From Thermoproteota archaeon (lineage in GTDB: Archaea > Thermoproteota > Nitrososphaeria > Nitrososphaerales > Nitrosopumilaceae), in contig QQVN01000003.1 in NCBI GenBank assembly GCA_003352285.1, forward strand, positions 186,001 to 250,000: a stretch of DNA of 64,000 nt, written 5' to 3'. The notes below the pieces were generated by a model. It was given only the letters and a program-made list of their open reading frames with translations, was not told the origin of the DNA and did not search any database. This document shows positions 1 through 8,857 of the stretch, in pieces. Both the position numbers and the translations under genes were made by a program. The first letter of the stretch is position 1, and every line of letters starts with the position of its first letter.

Positions 1-271
1 TTTGTTTTTGATAACATGTCATGCTCTTTACAAGTCCATCTGGATTTTTTGGAGGAAGATCCTGTAATGATCTATTAAGATCCACAAACGCTCTTGCAAT
101 TTTTGCAGTGATTACTCTCTGAACTCTTTCTCCCAAGTTGTAGATTTCAAAAACATATGGATCTGAATCATCAAACAAATCGTGTTTTGTAATGCTTAGA
201 TGTTCTTGTAATTCTTTAGGTTTCTCTGTACCACCATGGGGGATTGATAATAGTACTGGATATTTTTTCAA
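1..271 (-). CDS. N-formylglutamate amidohydrolase family protein (partial, N-terminal part)
   Basis: About 90 N-terminal codons are present; the rest lies beyond the left edge. The translation carries SIPHGG near the start and DLNRS further on, the metal-site signatures of the N-formylglutamate amidohydrolase (HutG-type FGase) family, which releases formate from N-formylglutamate. The only good start is a TTG at 269-271, whose last bases form the TGA stop of the upstream gamma-glutamyltransferase gene (TTGA overlap), so translation is probably coupled. The pairing with GGT suggests glutamate recovery from glutamyl derivatives, but the true substrate cannot be read from the sequence. Confidence 0.8.
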   Translation of the reverse strand, partial: MKKYPVLLSIPHGGTEKPKELQEHLSITKHDLFDDSDPYVFEIYNLGERVQRVITAKIARAFVDLNRSLQDLPPKNPDGLVKSMTCYQKQ

Positions 272-1899
272 TCTACTCCTTCAGCTGTACCGTCTCTTCG
301 TACTTCAGCAACTCCTTGATATCCTGAACTTGTTTGTTTTTTAATTACTGCGTGAATTGCTCCATGATAAAATGAATATCTCTCTTTTTTTGTAATTGTG
401 TAACCAATGTCAGCAAGATAATCCAATAATTCGTCCTCAAATCCTCCGTCCTCAATGCTTACTACTCCTCCAATCGTACAATGAAATCTTGGTCTATCAA
501 TGGCTTCATTCATGGGTAAATTTCCGTCAATTACTCTGGAAAGAAAATGACTAATGGCTGAAAATATTCTTTGACTGCCTGGACTACCTACAACCATCCA
601 TAATTTTCCTCTATGAAAAACCAAGGCAGGAGAAACCGAAGTCCAAGGAATTGCATTGGGTCTGATAAAGTATGGGTGATTTGGATTTGTAAATTCAAAT
701 GCAGACATGTAATTGTTGTAGAGAAATCCTAGTCCATCAGCTGCAGCTTTTGAACCATATGCAAGCTCAATTGATTGCGTAATCCCTACTGCGTTTCCTT
801 CATCATCCATAACTGACAAATGAGTTGTATCATCTCCTCCAAAAAATGGTTCTTCCATGGGAAGAGTAGCATCCATTTTGTTGTGAATAGAATCTGCCAT
901 CTGCTTTGCAAATCCTCGTTCAAGATGTAACTTGTCTTTGATCTGGTGATACGTATGAGGGTTGAAAGGTCGTTGAACTCTATGTAGAAATGCTTTCCTA
1001 AATGTTTCTGCTATAAAATGATATGAAATTGGTTTTGAGCTTCGAAGAAAACTAGAAGGAAGATGATTTAACATCATTAAAACCAACAACAAAGTTCTAC
1101 CCGCCGCAGGAGGTGGAAGCGTAACTACTGATACATGTCTGTATGCTCTACTTATCGGCGTCCTTTCTATTGGTTCAGGAATCCATGCAAGATCTTCAGC
1201 ACGAATCAATCCTTTATTTTTTCTCATGTCTTGATCAATTTTTTTTGCAATCTGACCATGGTAAAATGTTCTATACCCATGAGCTGCTATGTATCGTAAC
1301 GTGTCTGCCAAATCTTCTTGAATGAATTTTTCTCCGATTTCATATGGTACTAGTCCATCTTTGAGAAAATACTTTGCACCTGATTTTGATTTAACTTTTT
1401 TAAAATTCTTCATTTCTCTAACTTGCAAATCATGTTGGAGTTTTGTAATCTTGTAACCCTTTTCTGCAATTCGTATTGCAGGTCTAACGATTTTTGGCCA
1501 TTCTAATCTTCCATATCTCTCATGAAGAAATCCTAAAACTGCAACAGTGCTTGGAACTGTGGTTGCTCGATACCCGATGAGACTTTTACTCTTTTTTTGA
1601 TATTTTAGAGAATTTGCTAAAGATGGTGATCTACTAGAACCATCAATGGCTATGGATCTTCCGCCAATATGTAAAATTGCCATAGACTGACCTCCTAAAC
1701 CTGATGCCTGAGGTTCACATACGCCCAATGCTAGGGCAGTAGCACATGCTGCATCTACTGCATTTCCTCCTTTTCGAAGTATGCTTACTCCGGCCTTTGT
1801 AGCATCTGGAAATGCAGATGCTACCATGCCTTTTTTTGATTCAGAGAATTTCTTTTCAGAATTTGACTTGAAATCTCCTTCGATTTTTTCAAGATCCAT
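268..1899 (-). CDS. ggt: gamma-glutamyltransferase
   Basis: 543 residues, full length for the family. This N-terminal-nucleophile hydrolase transfers or hydrolyses gamma-glutamyl groups of glutathione-like compounds. The conserved TTH near residues 358-360 supplies the threonine that becomes the new N terminus after self-cleavage, and the glycine-rich region around residues 43-70 (RKGGNAVDAA, SGLGG) is typical. The N terminus is hydrophilic with no signal peptide, unlike bacterial periplasmic GGTs, so the enzyme is probably cytoplasmic. The start lies 2 nt after the K+ channel stop, and the stop overlaps the TTG start of the next gene. It therefore sits inside an operon. Confidence 0.92.
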   Translation of the reverse strand: MDLEKIEGDFKSNSEKKFSESKKGMVASAFPDATKAGVSILRKGGNAVDAACATALALGVCEPQASGLGGQSMAILHIGGRSIAIDGSSRSPSLANSLKYQKKSKSLIGYRATTVPSTVAVLGFLHERYGRLEWPKIVRPAIRIAEKGYKITKLQHDLQVREMKNFKKVKSKSGAKYFLKDGLVPYEIGEKFIQEDLADTLRYIAAHGYRTFYHGQIAKKIDQDMRKNKGLIRAEDLAWIPEPIERTPISRAYRHVSVVTLPPPAAGRTLLLVLMMLNHLPSSFLRSSKPISYHFIAETFRKAFLHRVQRPFNPHTYHQIKDKLHLERGFAKQMADSIHNKMDATLPMEEPFFGGDDTTHLSVMDDEGNAVGITQSIELAYGSKAAADGLGFLYNNYMSAFEFTNPNHPYFIRPNAIPWTSVSPALVFHRGKLWMVVGSPGSQRIFSAISHFLSRVIDGNLPMNEAIDRPRFHCTIGGVVSIEDGGFEDELLDYLADIGYTITKKERYSFYHGAIHAVIKKQTSSGYQGVAEVRRDGTAEGVD

Positions 1900-1901
1900 A
1901 A

Positions 1902-2699
1902 TTAATCAATTATCTCCTTACCACAATGGGGACAGTTTTTTGATGCATTTTTCTTTTTTCTCATTTCTTCAGTAAATGCTGATGCCATTATTCCAGTAGG
2001 TATTGCATACACAGCTATTCCTAGAATTGCTACTCCAGCTGCAACTAGCTTACCTGCAGGGGTTACTGGGTATGTATCTCCATAACCAATTGTTGTTAAC
2101 GTTACTACTCCCCACCACATTGAAGTTGGAATACTTGAAAAAGCTTCAGGTTGGGCTTCATGTTCTACATGATACATTAGACTAGATGCAAAAATTAACA
2201 CAATAAATAAAATAAAGAATGCTACTGCCAAATCTCCCATCTTTGATTTTAAAACTTCTCCTAATGTTTGCATGGGTTCTGAGTATCTTGCCAATTTGAA
2301 TAGTCTGAATAATCTCAATAGTCGAATAATTCTGATAAATCTCAAATCTGTAACGATAAATGGCAAAAAGAATGGTAGGATTGCTGCCAAATCGATTAAC
2401 ATCATGGGAGTTAAAGCAAATCTTATTCTTGCAAATTTTTTACCTTCATACTTTGGATTAAGTGGGCATAGTACAATCCTTCCAATATACTCAATTGTAA
2501 AAATAACAATTGAAAATAATTCAAATGTATAAAATAGTGTTGAAAATTGAGAAGCTACTACTTCTTCTGTCTCAACAATTACCATTAACACATTTAATGA
2601 AATTAAAACCACCATGAAAATTTGAAATCCTCGTGAAACGATGTCGTTAGTAGTACCTTCTACAATTTCATAGGATCTTGTAATAGCTTTATTTGTCAT
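1902..2699 (-). CDS. Voltage-gated potassium channel with C-terminal zinc ribbon
   Basis: 265 residues. Six membrane segments are expected: S1-S3 in roughly residues 25-115, an S4 sensor at 119-138 with Arg or Lys at every third position, and a pore loop with the K+ selectivity filter TIGYGD at 203-208 between S5 and S6. This matches archaeal KvAP-type channels. The cytosolic tail ends in a small CPHCGKEI half zinc ribbon, an unusual addition. It lies 3 nt after the CorA-like gene and 2 nt before ggt, so ion transport and glutamyl metabolism share a transcript. Confidence 0.93.
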   Translation of the reverse strand: MTNKAITRSYEIVEGTTNDIVSRGFQIFMVVLISLNVLMVIVETEEVVASQFSTLFYTFELFSIVIFTIEYIGRIVLCPLNPKYEGKKFARIRFALTPMMLIDLAAILPFFLPFIVTDLRFIRIIRLLRLFRLFKLARYSEPMQTLGEVLKSKMGDLAVAFFILFIVLIFASSLMYHVEHEAQPEAFSSIPTSMWWGVVTLTTIGYGDTYPVTPAGKLVAAGVAILGIAVYAIPTGIMASAFTEEMRKKKNASKNCPHCGKEIID

Positions 2700-2702
2700 C
2701 TT

Positions 2703-4349
2703 TTAGACCCACTTTCTACTCTTAAACCATATCATCATTACTACAACTATTATCACCATTACTCCCAGCATGACAAAGTAACTTCCTTCCCACTGTAGCT
2801 CAGGAATGTATGTGAAATTAGTACCATAGATGCCAGCAATGAATGTAATTGGAATGAAAATGCTCGCTATTACCGTTAATGTCTTCATGACCTCATTCAT
2901 TTTGTTGCTCACACTTGAGAGGTAGGTGTCCAGCATTCCGCCAATCATGTCTCTTAGGCCTTCTATGTTGTCCATCACTTGAACGGTATGGTTGTAGACA
3001 TCTCTGAGGTACTTTCTTGTAGACTCATCAATGAGTTGTGAATCCATTCGTTCAAAGCTATCTACGACTTCTCTCATTGGCCAAATGGATTTTCTTAATG
3101 CCACCATCTCTCTTTTTAGAACATGGATGGATTGTAATGTTCTGGGTGTTGGGTTGTCCATCAACTCTTCTTCTAATTTCTCAGTTGCAATGCCAATGCT
3201 TTCTAAGACTACGTAAAAATGATCTATTATGGCATCCGCTAATGCATAAGCAAGATAATCCGTCTGCCTTGCTCTAATAACTCCGATTGATTTTTCTAAC
3301 CTGTCTCTAATGGAATCAAAAGCATCATCTTCTGTTTCTTGAAATGAAAGCACATAATTTTTTCCTATCACTAAACTAATGTCTTCTAAAAATAATCTTC
3401 CTGAATCTTTCAAAATATGAGGTAATTTTAAAATTACAAACAAATGATCATCATAGTTTTCAATCTTCGGTCGTAACTCAGTATTCATAATGTCAGCTCG
3501 TGTTAAAATGTGTAGGTTGTAATATTCTCCTATCTTTTCAATCACATCTGGTTCATGCAGACCAACAACATTTGTCCATGTGATTGTGCTCTTATCTTTT
3601 GAGTTTAGACATTCTTCTACAGTAGCGGGCTCTCTTTTAATGAAAGTCTTTTCATCAAATTCAATTTGCTCAAATGTGACTTTCTCAACATGTTGTTTCC
3701 CAACATGCACCAGTGCCCCTGGATGCAGACCAACAAGGTCTGATGATGTCTTGGTTTCTTTCTGAATGTTTTTTACAATCTTTGCAATATCTGCAATATT
3801 TGTTATCCCTACATCCTTGGTCAACTCTTTAACTTTTCCAGCCTTACCAGCTACTCCTACCACAATAAATCCTGCCACAATTGAAAAAATTATACTAAGG
3901 GTTAATGGCGTAAAGTCTCCAATACTTGCAGCTTCGTATATTGCAAGGACATCTGTTGTTGATCCTGGAGGAACAAAAACTCCTATAGCCAAATCCAGTA
4001 GGAAGAACAAAAATGAAATTGATGCTCCTACTATTATTGCTGTAATGACTGTGATCCTTGGTGGAATATCAATGTCTTTCTCACCTTTGTATGGCGAAAT
4101 GAATTTCTTGTATCGTACAATTAGTAGTGCAATTGCTGTAATTACTATTGTTGAGATAATCCACCATATGATGAATACCGCCCCCTGTTCGCTTTCGTAC
4201 TGCTCTATTCCTGAAACTAAATCTTGAATATTTCCTGTTAAAGGTAGAGAAAAAATTGATGTTGCAATACCGACAATTATTTGGTAAACAAAAGCAAAAG
4301 TGAATCCAACAGCTAGTCTGTTGACGATTATGCCGATGTTATTTTTCAA
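2703..4349 (-). CDS. CorA-like divalent cation transporter with extra N-terminal membrane domain
   Basis: 548 residues, against about 320-370 for usual CorA. About four hydrophobic segments (near residues 11-33, 56-78, 98-126 and 147-170) precede a typical CorA cytosolic domain (about 180-480) and the two C-terminal CorA helices. The pore signature is YGTNF where CorA/MRS2 proteins have YGMNF, so the central Met is Thr. Family members carry Mg2+, Co2+ or other divalent ions; the GMN change makes selectivity uncertain. The start is TTG with a TATA-like element 26-32 nt upstream. First gene of the run to the K+ channel, ggt and FGase. Confidence 0.88.
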   Translation of the reverse strand: MKNNIGIIVNRLAVGFTFAFVYQIIVGIATSIFSLPLTGNIQDLVSGIEQYESEQGAVFIIWWIISTIVITAIALLIVRYKKFISPYKGEKDIDIPPRITVITAIIVGASISFLFFLLDLAIGVFVPPGSTTDVLAIYEAASIGDFTPLTLSIIFSIVAGFIVVGVAGKAGKVKELTKDVGITNIADIAKIVKNIQKETKTSSDLVGLHPGALVHVGKQHVEKVTFEQIEFDEKTFIKREPATVEECLNSKDKSTITWTNVVGLHEPDVIEKIGEYYNLHILTRADIMNTELRPKIENYDDHLFVILKLPHILKDSGRLFLEDISLVIGKNYVLSFQETEDDAFDSIRDRLEKSIGVIRARQTDYLAYALADAIIDHFYVVLESIGIATEKLEEELMDNPTPRTLQSIHVLKREMVALRKSIWPMREVVDSFERMDSQLIDESTRKYLRDVYNHTVQVMDNIEGLRDMIGGMLDTYLSSVSNKMNEVMKTLTVIASIFIPITFIAGIYGTNFTYIPELQWEGSYFVMLGVMVIIVVVMMIWFKSRKWV

Positions 4350-4374
4350 TTGATTTCTTCTCTCATTTCATGGT

Positions 4375-4381
4375 CTTTAAG
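4375..4381 (-). promoter_or_regulatory. TATA-like element for the CorA/K+ channel/ggt operon
   Basis: On the minus strand the bases read CTTAAAG, 26-32 nt before the TTG start of the CorA-like gene. That spacing fits a nearly leaderless archaeal promoter and suggests the operon is transcribed separately from the ATP-grasp/M20 gene upstream. Confidence 0.45.
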
Positions 4382-4441
4382 TTTCTTGTAGGTTGTCTTT
4401 TCTTCCAAAATTTGAAAATATTTGCCTTGATAGACCAATTT

Positions 4442-6649
4442 TTATTCTGTCTTAGAACATCTATAGATAACAGATGCTAGAAGCGCTGATCTTTCAACAA
4501 TGCTATCATGAACAATAAACTCATTTGGTGAACGATACTTGTGACCGATTGGACCAAAACCATCTAATGCTGCAAGCTCTGATGGAACATTGCTAATATC
4601 AGAAGAAACTATCTGCGCATGAGGTTTTATTTTGATTTCTAAAAGATCTGCAATCTCTTTTACAAGTTCATAAAATTTTGTGTCAGCTTCCTCCTCCTCG
4701 ACAGGAGCCCTGCTGTGTATTTTATTGATCTCCACATCAATCTTTGCCATTCCAGCTTCACGTTTTTTCATAACATTTCTGATTTTTTTATCAAGTTCGT
4801 CTCCCAGTTTTTTTGTTTTGTAACTGGATACTAGCGATAATGTCGCAAAGTCTGGTGTGTGTCCATGTGACCCCTTTGAATCTACTGCTGTTGTTCTAAT
4901 TCGAAAATCTTTTTCACTCTTTGATATCTTTTCAATTGCAAGCACTTTCTTACTTAGAACAGGAATAATCCCGTGAAGGTCAATACTGTTTTTTCCAGGT
5001 GATGAAGCAAATCTAACTTGATAGTCGCTTCTACCATGGCATGTAGTGATGATTCCACCATCGATACTAGCTGATTTTAATCCAACTACATATCGGGATG
5101 ACTTTGAATATTCCTCGACAATTGTCTTACTATGCCTTCCACCTAAACTATCATCTGTAGTTAGTAAAATCCCACATTTTATTTTCTTGAGTCTCTTTGC
5201 AAATCTTAGGGCTTGTAATGCTCCCAACATGACTACTAGGCCTCCTTTACTTTCTGCAATACCTGAACCATAAATTCTATCATCATCTTCTCTATAATGC
5301 ACCAAGTCATGAGGGCCATAATGGGTATCTAGATGTGAAACAATCAGAACATCATTTTCTTTTTCTGTATGGTTGGTAAAGTAATGAAAATCGCCAATAT
5401 CATATTGCTTGTGGATGTTCTCTTCAAATCCCATATGTCTTAATCTGCGAGCAATCATTAATCCTAGTTCATTTACGTTATCGATGTTGTACACATGAGT
5501 ATTGAGGTTAACAAAATCTTCCAAGCTTTCTTTAAGTCCTTGTAAATGTCCTCTAAGATATGTTCTAGTAAGAACCCTGAGTGGTTTTGAAGTATCTGGT
5601 GCTTGTTCTGATTGTGTTATTGGATGACCAAAGTATCTGATTACAGCTACATCTAAAATTCTATTGACTAGTGATTCATATGTATATCCTGCAGTCTTTG
5701 CTGCATGAAAAAATGAACCCCCCATACCTAAGCTTGCCATTGAGTTTAATTCTAAAATGTAAAAATTCTCATCTTTATCCATTCTAATATCTACACGAGT
5801 GTAATCATTTAATCCCAAAGTGTAAAATGCATCTTTGCACAATTTTCGTAGCTCTTCAGCTTTTTCATCGGACAATGGAGCTGGACAAATTTTATCGATT
5901 CCTCCTTTCTTTACCTTGTCATCTTTTGTTTGAATTTTGTTTGGATCTCCTTCTAAATTAATTTCAACAATAGGTAATGTTTCTATTGTAGGGCCATTTC
6001 CAAGTAGTCCTACTGCAAACTCTCTACCGGGAATGAATTGTTCTACAAGTATATCTTGAGTGAATTTTTCAATTTGTTTTCGTACTGCTTCTCGAAGGTC
6101 TGGCCAATTATCAACAACTTCCATCCCCATAGAAGTTGATTCTAATTTTGGTTTTACAATTACTGGAAAAATCATATCATCGAATTTATCATCCGGTGTT
6201 CGAAATACCCAAAAACCTGGAGTTGGGATTTTATTTTTTTGTAGTACGATTTTTGTCATGACTTTGTCTTGGACAATTGCATGTCCTTCTGGGCCTGAAC
6301 CGATGTAAGGGATTCCCATCATCTCCATCATTGCAGGAACATGCGTGTACCTGTTTTGACCCTGAACTCCATATGCCATGTTAAAGACCATTCCAGGTTT
6401 TTCACCTGCAACTACTTTTGGCATGAATTCTTTTAATTCGTCAATGACATGAATGTCCCCTTCAATCACTTTGACATTATGTCCTCCTTTCTCTAGTGCT
6501 CTGGCAACTCTTTCAACTGCCTTTTTACTATAGTGCTCTTTAGTAGGCATTCCAAAAACATTGATCACATCATTTGGATCGATTTTATTTTCATTATAGA
6601 TTAGAGCCACTTTCAATTGAATCCCAAAAGAACTGGGGTTTCTTTGCAT
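4442..6649 (-). CDS. ATP-grasp ligase (D-Ala-D-Ala ligase-like) fused to M20-family peptidase/deacylase
   Basis: 735 residues, two enzymes in one chain. Residues 12-340 are ATP-grasp of the D-alanine-D-alanine ligase type: GVQGQNR (94-100), DKVMTK (128-133), VEQFIPGRE (202-210), TRVDIRMD (284-291) and ELNSMASLG (300-308) where Ddl has E-x-N-T-x-P-G. Residues about 385-733 resemble M20 metallopeptidases: HLD (439-441), GSGIAESKGG (461-470), a lid-type GSHGHTP (593-599) and RSPNE (706-710). Several M20 metal positions differ: the bridging Asp is E466, the usual Glu-Glu is D499-D500, and the last His ligand position appears to be R706, with H703 nearby. Archaea lack peptidoglycan, so a cell-wall role is unlikely. 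Formation and cleavage of a small peptide or amide is the best guess. Confidence 0.85.
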   Translation of the reverse strand: MQRNPSSFGIQLKVALIYNENKIDPNDVINVFGMPTKEHYSKKAVERVARALEKGGHNVKVIEGDIHVIDELKEFMPKVVAGEKPGMVFNMAYGVQGQNRYTHVPAMMEMMGIPYIGSGPEGHAIVQDKVMTKIVLQKNKIPTPGFWVFRTPDDKFDDMIFPVIVKPKLESTSMGMEVVDNWPDLREAVRKQIEKFTQDILVEQFIPGREFAVGLLGNGPTIETLPIVEINLEGDPNKIQTKDDKVKKGGIDKICPAPLSDEKAEELRKLCKDAFYTLGLNDYTRVDIRMDKDENFYILELNSMASLGMGGSFFHAAKTAGYTYESLVNRILDVAVIRYFGHPITQSEQAPDTSKPLRVLTRTYLRGHLQGLKESLEDFVNLNTHVYNIDNVNELGLMIARRLRHMGFEENIHKQYDIGDFHYFTNHTEKENDVLIVSHLDTHYGPHDLVHYREDDDRIYGSGIAESKGGLVVMLGALQALRFAKRLKKIKCGILLTTDDSLGGRHSKTIVEEYSKSSRYVVGLKSASIDGGIITTCHGRSDYQVRFASSPGKNSIDLHGIIPVLSKKVLAIEKISKSEKDFRIRTTAVDSKGSHGHTPDFATLSLVSSYKTKKLGDELDKKIRNVMKKREAGMAKIDVEINKIHSRAPVEEEEADTKFYELVKEIADLLEIKIKPHAQIVSSDISNVPSELAALDGFGPIGHKYRSPNEFIVHDSIVERSALLASVIYRCSKTE

Positions 6650-6708
6650 TTAAGGAAAGCCATTTTAATTCGTGTTAGTTTATTTACGGATATTTCACAC
6701 TGAACAAT

Positions 6709-6882
6709 ATGGTGGGGAAATTAGCGATTACTGCAATTACATGTGCAGTACTGTTCATTATCGGAATCCTGACATTGACTTTTGTCAATCCATTTTCTGA
6801 AGAATGGCTAATTGGGATAGGATTTATCGGTGGTGCCATTGGGCTGGTTGCCTTGACTATCTATCTGAAAGTAAGATCCTAA
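6709..6882 (+). CDS. Small two-helix membrane protein, unknown function
   Basis: 57 codons from an ATG at 6709, reading MVGKLAITAITC at the start. Two hydrophobic segments of about 18-20 residues are separated by a short polar stretch (NPFSEEW), so this is a small hairpin membrane protein. It precedes the Sec61-beta gene by 58 nt on the same strand. I do not recognise a family. Gene-like codon usage and clean membrane architecture support it. Confidence 0.6.
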   Translation: MVGKLAITAITCAVLFIIGILTLTFVNPFSEEWLIGIGFIGGAIGLVALTIYLKVRS

Positions 6883-6940
6883 ATTGTACCTAATTTACTC
6901 AATAAAGTTTTTATTCCAAAGTTCAAAATGGTGATTTATC

Positions 6941-7108
6941 ATGAGTAGTAAAAAGAAAGGCGCACCATTACCCGCATCCAGTGCTGGTTTACTACGTTTC
7001 TTTGAGGATGAAACAAAAGGATTCAAAGTTGATCCAAAGATTGTTGTATCAATTCCAATTGGTTTAATTGCTATTTCATGGGCAATGGAAATTCTTCTAG
7101 TTCCGTGA
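6941..7108 (+). CDS. secG: Preprotein translocase subunit Sec61-beta (archaeal SecG)
   Basis: 55 residues, the usual size of archaeal Sec61-beta. A polar N terminus rich in Lys, Ser and Pro is followed by the conserved SAGLLRFFEDE and KVDPKIVV blocks, then one C-terminal transmembrane helix. It forms the small tail-anchored subunit of the SecYE-beta protein-conducting channel. The next gene, DUF2070, starts 6 nt after the stop; this linkage is frequent in archaea. Confidence 0.93.
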   Translation: MSSKKKGAPLPASSAGLLRFFEDETKGFKVDPKIVVSIPIGLIAISWAMEILLVP

Positions 7109-7114
7109 ATGTAA

Positions 7115-8857
7115 ATGACTGAATCTCATGATGACGTTTCGCAGATCCAAAAACGTTATTCTCTGACCCTCCTTAACCCGTCTTCGTATTACACATCTTT
7201 AGTATTCTCTGTTGCTGTAGTGTCTGTTTTGGTAGCAGTATCTGTTTTTGCTTATCGTCAAAGCGATGATATTCTTTTTCGTTTAGCACTTGTAATTCCA
7301 ATTTTACTTGTCACACAACGTATTGATGCGTTTTTCATTAGAAACAAAGAATATTCTAAAGCCTTACACATGTCTTTGTTTGGAAATGCACTTTGGTTGC
7401 TAACTGCATTTGCAGGCATTCTTTCAGTCTTTGTTCTCTCAAAACCAGAATTACATCTCTTCTACATTACTGAAGGTATGTTTCTTTTTGCTAGCTTTAG
7501 AATCGGCATTTTCACTACTACACTGGGTGCAAGTCTGAAAAAAGCTTGGTTAGTATGTCTACTTCAGCCTTTGGCATTATTTTTTGCAATGGTTCCTTCT
7601 GATCTTTGGCTTCAAACCTTGAGTGAGCCATGGGTATTGATTATCGGTGGAGCTTTTCTTGCAATTTCTTCAATTTGGTCAAGGTGGACTGATAGGGCTG
7701 GACTACCAAATGTAAAAAGTACACACCAGCTAGTACAAGCATATCTATTCTCACTATCTAAGAATGACCCCTCCGAAGTAGAATCAATTATAGAAGAACA
7801 ATCAAAACCATCCAAAGTTAGCACAACTCAAATTAAATTTCACACTAAAGACAAAGGTGTAGATTTTAGAATTGTATTGCCTGATATCCATCCAGGACCA
7901 TTTCATCCTGTAGGTGGTAGCAACATCCCCTATTTGATTTACAAAAATCTTGATTCTTCTGCTATGGTGATGCATAGTATCTCAGATCATTCCTTGAACT
8001 TACCATCAAGAACAGAAGTGAATAATTATCTACAAAGTCTCTCTGCTGGTTCAGTAATAAATGAAGGAATAACTAGTACAGAACCCGTCACTATACAGAT
8101 TAACAAAGCAAGGGCGGTTGGTATTTTATTTGGAAAGACGGCAATTTTGTTTTTGTCGCTGTCTCCTCACGGTATGGAAGACATCCCACTGCATATCAAA
8201 AATGAAATCGAGCGATTCTCAAAGAATCGAAATTTTGAAAAAACTTTGATTGTCGATTGTCATAATGCTATGGGAAAAGAAATCTCTCAAGTTGATGGTG
8301 AGGATTTACTTACTGCATCAAAATCAGTACTTGATACTCTAAAAGCTAAAGAGACATATCCATTGGAATTTGGTTATGCAAATTCAAGTGATATGAATCT
8401 TGAAGCTAAAGACTTGGCAATGGGAGGAATCGGAATACTCTGTTTAAAAATTAACAATAAAAAATATTTTCTTGGGTGGGCAGATGCAAATAACATGGAA
8501 AATGGAGTCAGAGAAGATGTAGTCAAGCATTTTTCAAATAATGGCTATGAACTTTTGGAGTTGTGTACTTCTGATACTCATTACACCACAATGGGTGTTC
8601 GAAATAGAAATGGCTACTACCAATTTGGATTTATCTCAAAGTCTACTGACGTTGCAAATTGGTTCTTAGACATTGCAAAAAAAGCAGAAAAAAACATCCA
8701 GCCGGCTTCATTTGAAATCATTGAACATGAAACCGATGTAAAAGTAATGGGTCCAACCATTTATCGTGATTATTCAAGAGCAATTGATCGTTCAATGAAA
8801 ATTACAAAGGCTGTCCTTTTGGGATGTATCGGCCTCTTTTTGGTATCTATGCTTTAA
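7115..8857 (+). CDS. DUF2070 family membrane protein
   Basis: 580 residues. The first about 195 residues hold several hydrophobic helices; residues about 200-555 form a soluble domain with a conserved DIHPGPFHPVGGSN motif that looks like a metal or ligand site, and a single helix closes the chain (LLGCIGLFLVSML). This matches the archaeal DUF2070 family, function unknown. It follows secG by 6 nt, so a role linked to membrane protein handling is possible but unproven. Its 3' end overlaps the convergent nuclease-like gene by 11 nt. Confidence 0.85.
   Translation: MTESHDDVSQIQKRYSLTLLNPSSYYTSLVFSVAVVSVLVAVSVFAYRQSDDILFRLALVIPILLVTQRIDAFFIRNKEYSKALHMSLFGNALWLLTAFAGILSVFVLSKPELHLFYITEGMFLFASFRIGIFTTTLGASLKKAWLVCLLQPLALFFAMVPSDLWLQTLSEPWVLIIGGAFLAISSIWSRWTDRAGLPNVKSTHQLVQAYLFSLSKNDPSEVESIIEEQSKPSKVSTTQIKFHTKDKGVDFRIVLPDIHPGPFHPVGGSNIPYLIYKNLDSSAMVMHSISDHSLNLPSRTEVNNYLQSLSAGSVINEGITSTEPVTIQINKARAVGILFGKTAILFLSLSPHGMEDIPLHIKNEIERFSKNRNFEKTLIVDCHNAMGKEISQVDGEDLLTASKSVLDTLKAKETYPLEFGYANSSDMNLEAKDLAMGGIGILCLKINNKKYFLGWADANNMENGVREDVVKHFSNNGYELLELCTSDTHYTTMGVRNRNGYYQFGFISKSTDVANWFLDIAKKAEKNIQPASFEIIEHETDVKVMGPTIYRDYSRAIDRSMKITKAVLLGCIGLFLVSML

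Noticed and set aside
4442-6649. Naming the fusion protein a cell-wall D-Ala-D-Ala ligase
   Set aside because: Archaea of this group have no peptidoglycan, and the ELNSMASLG segment departs from the Ddl consensus; only the general ATP-grasp class is supported.
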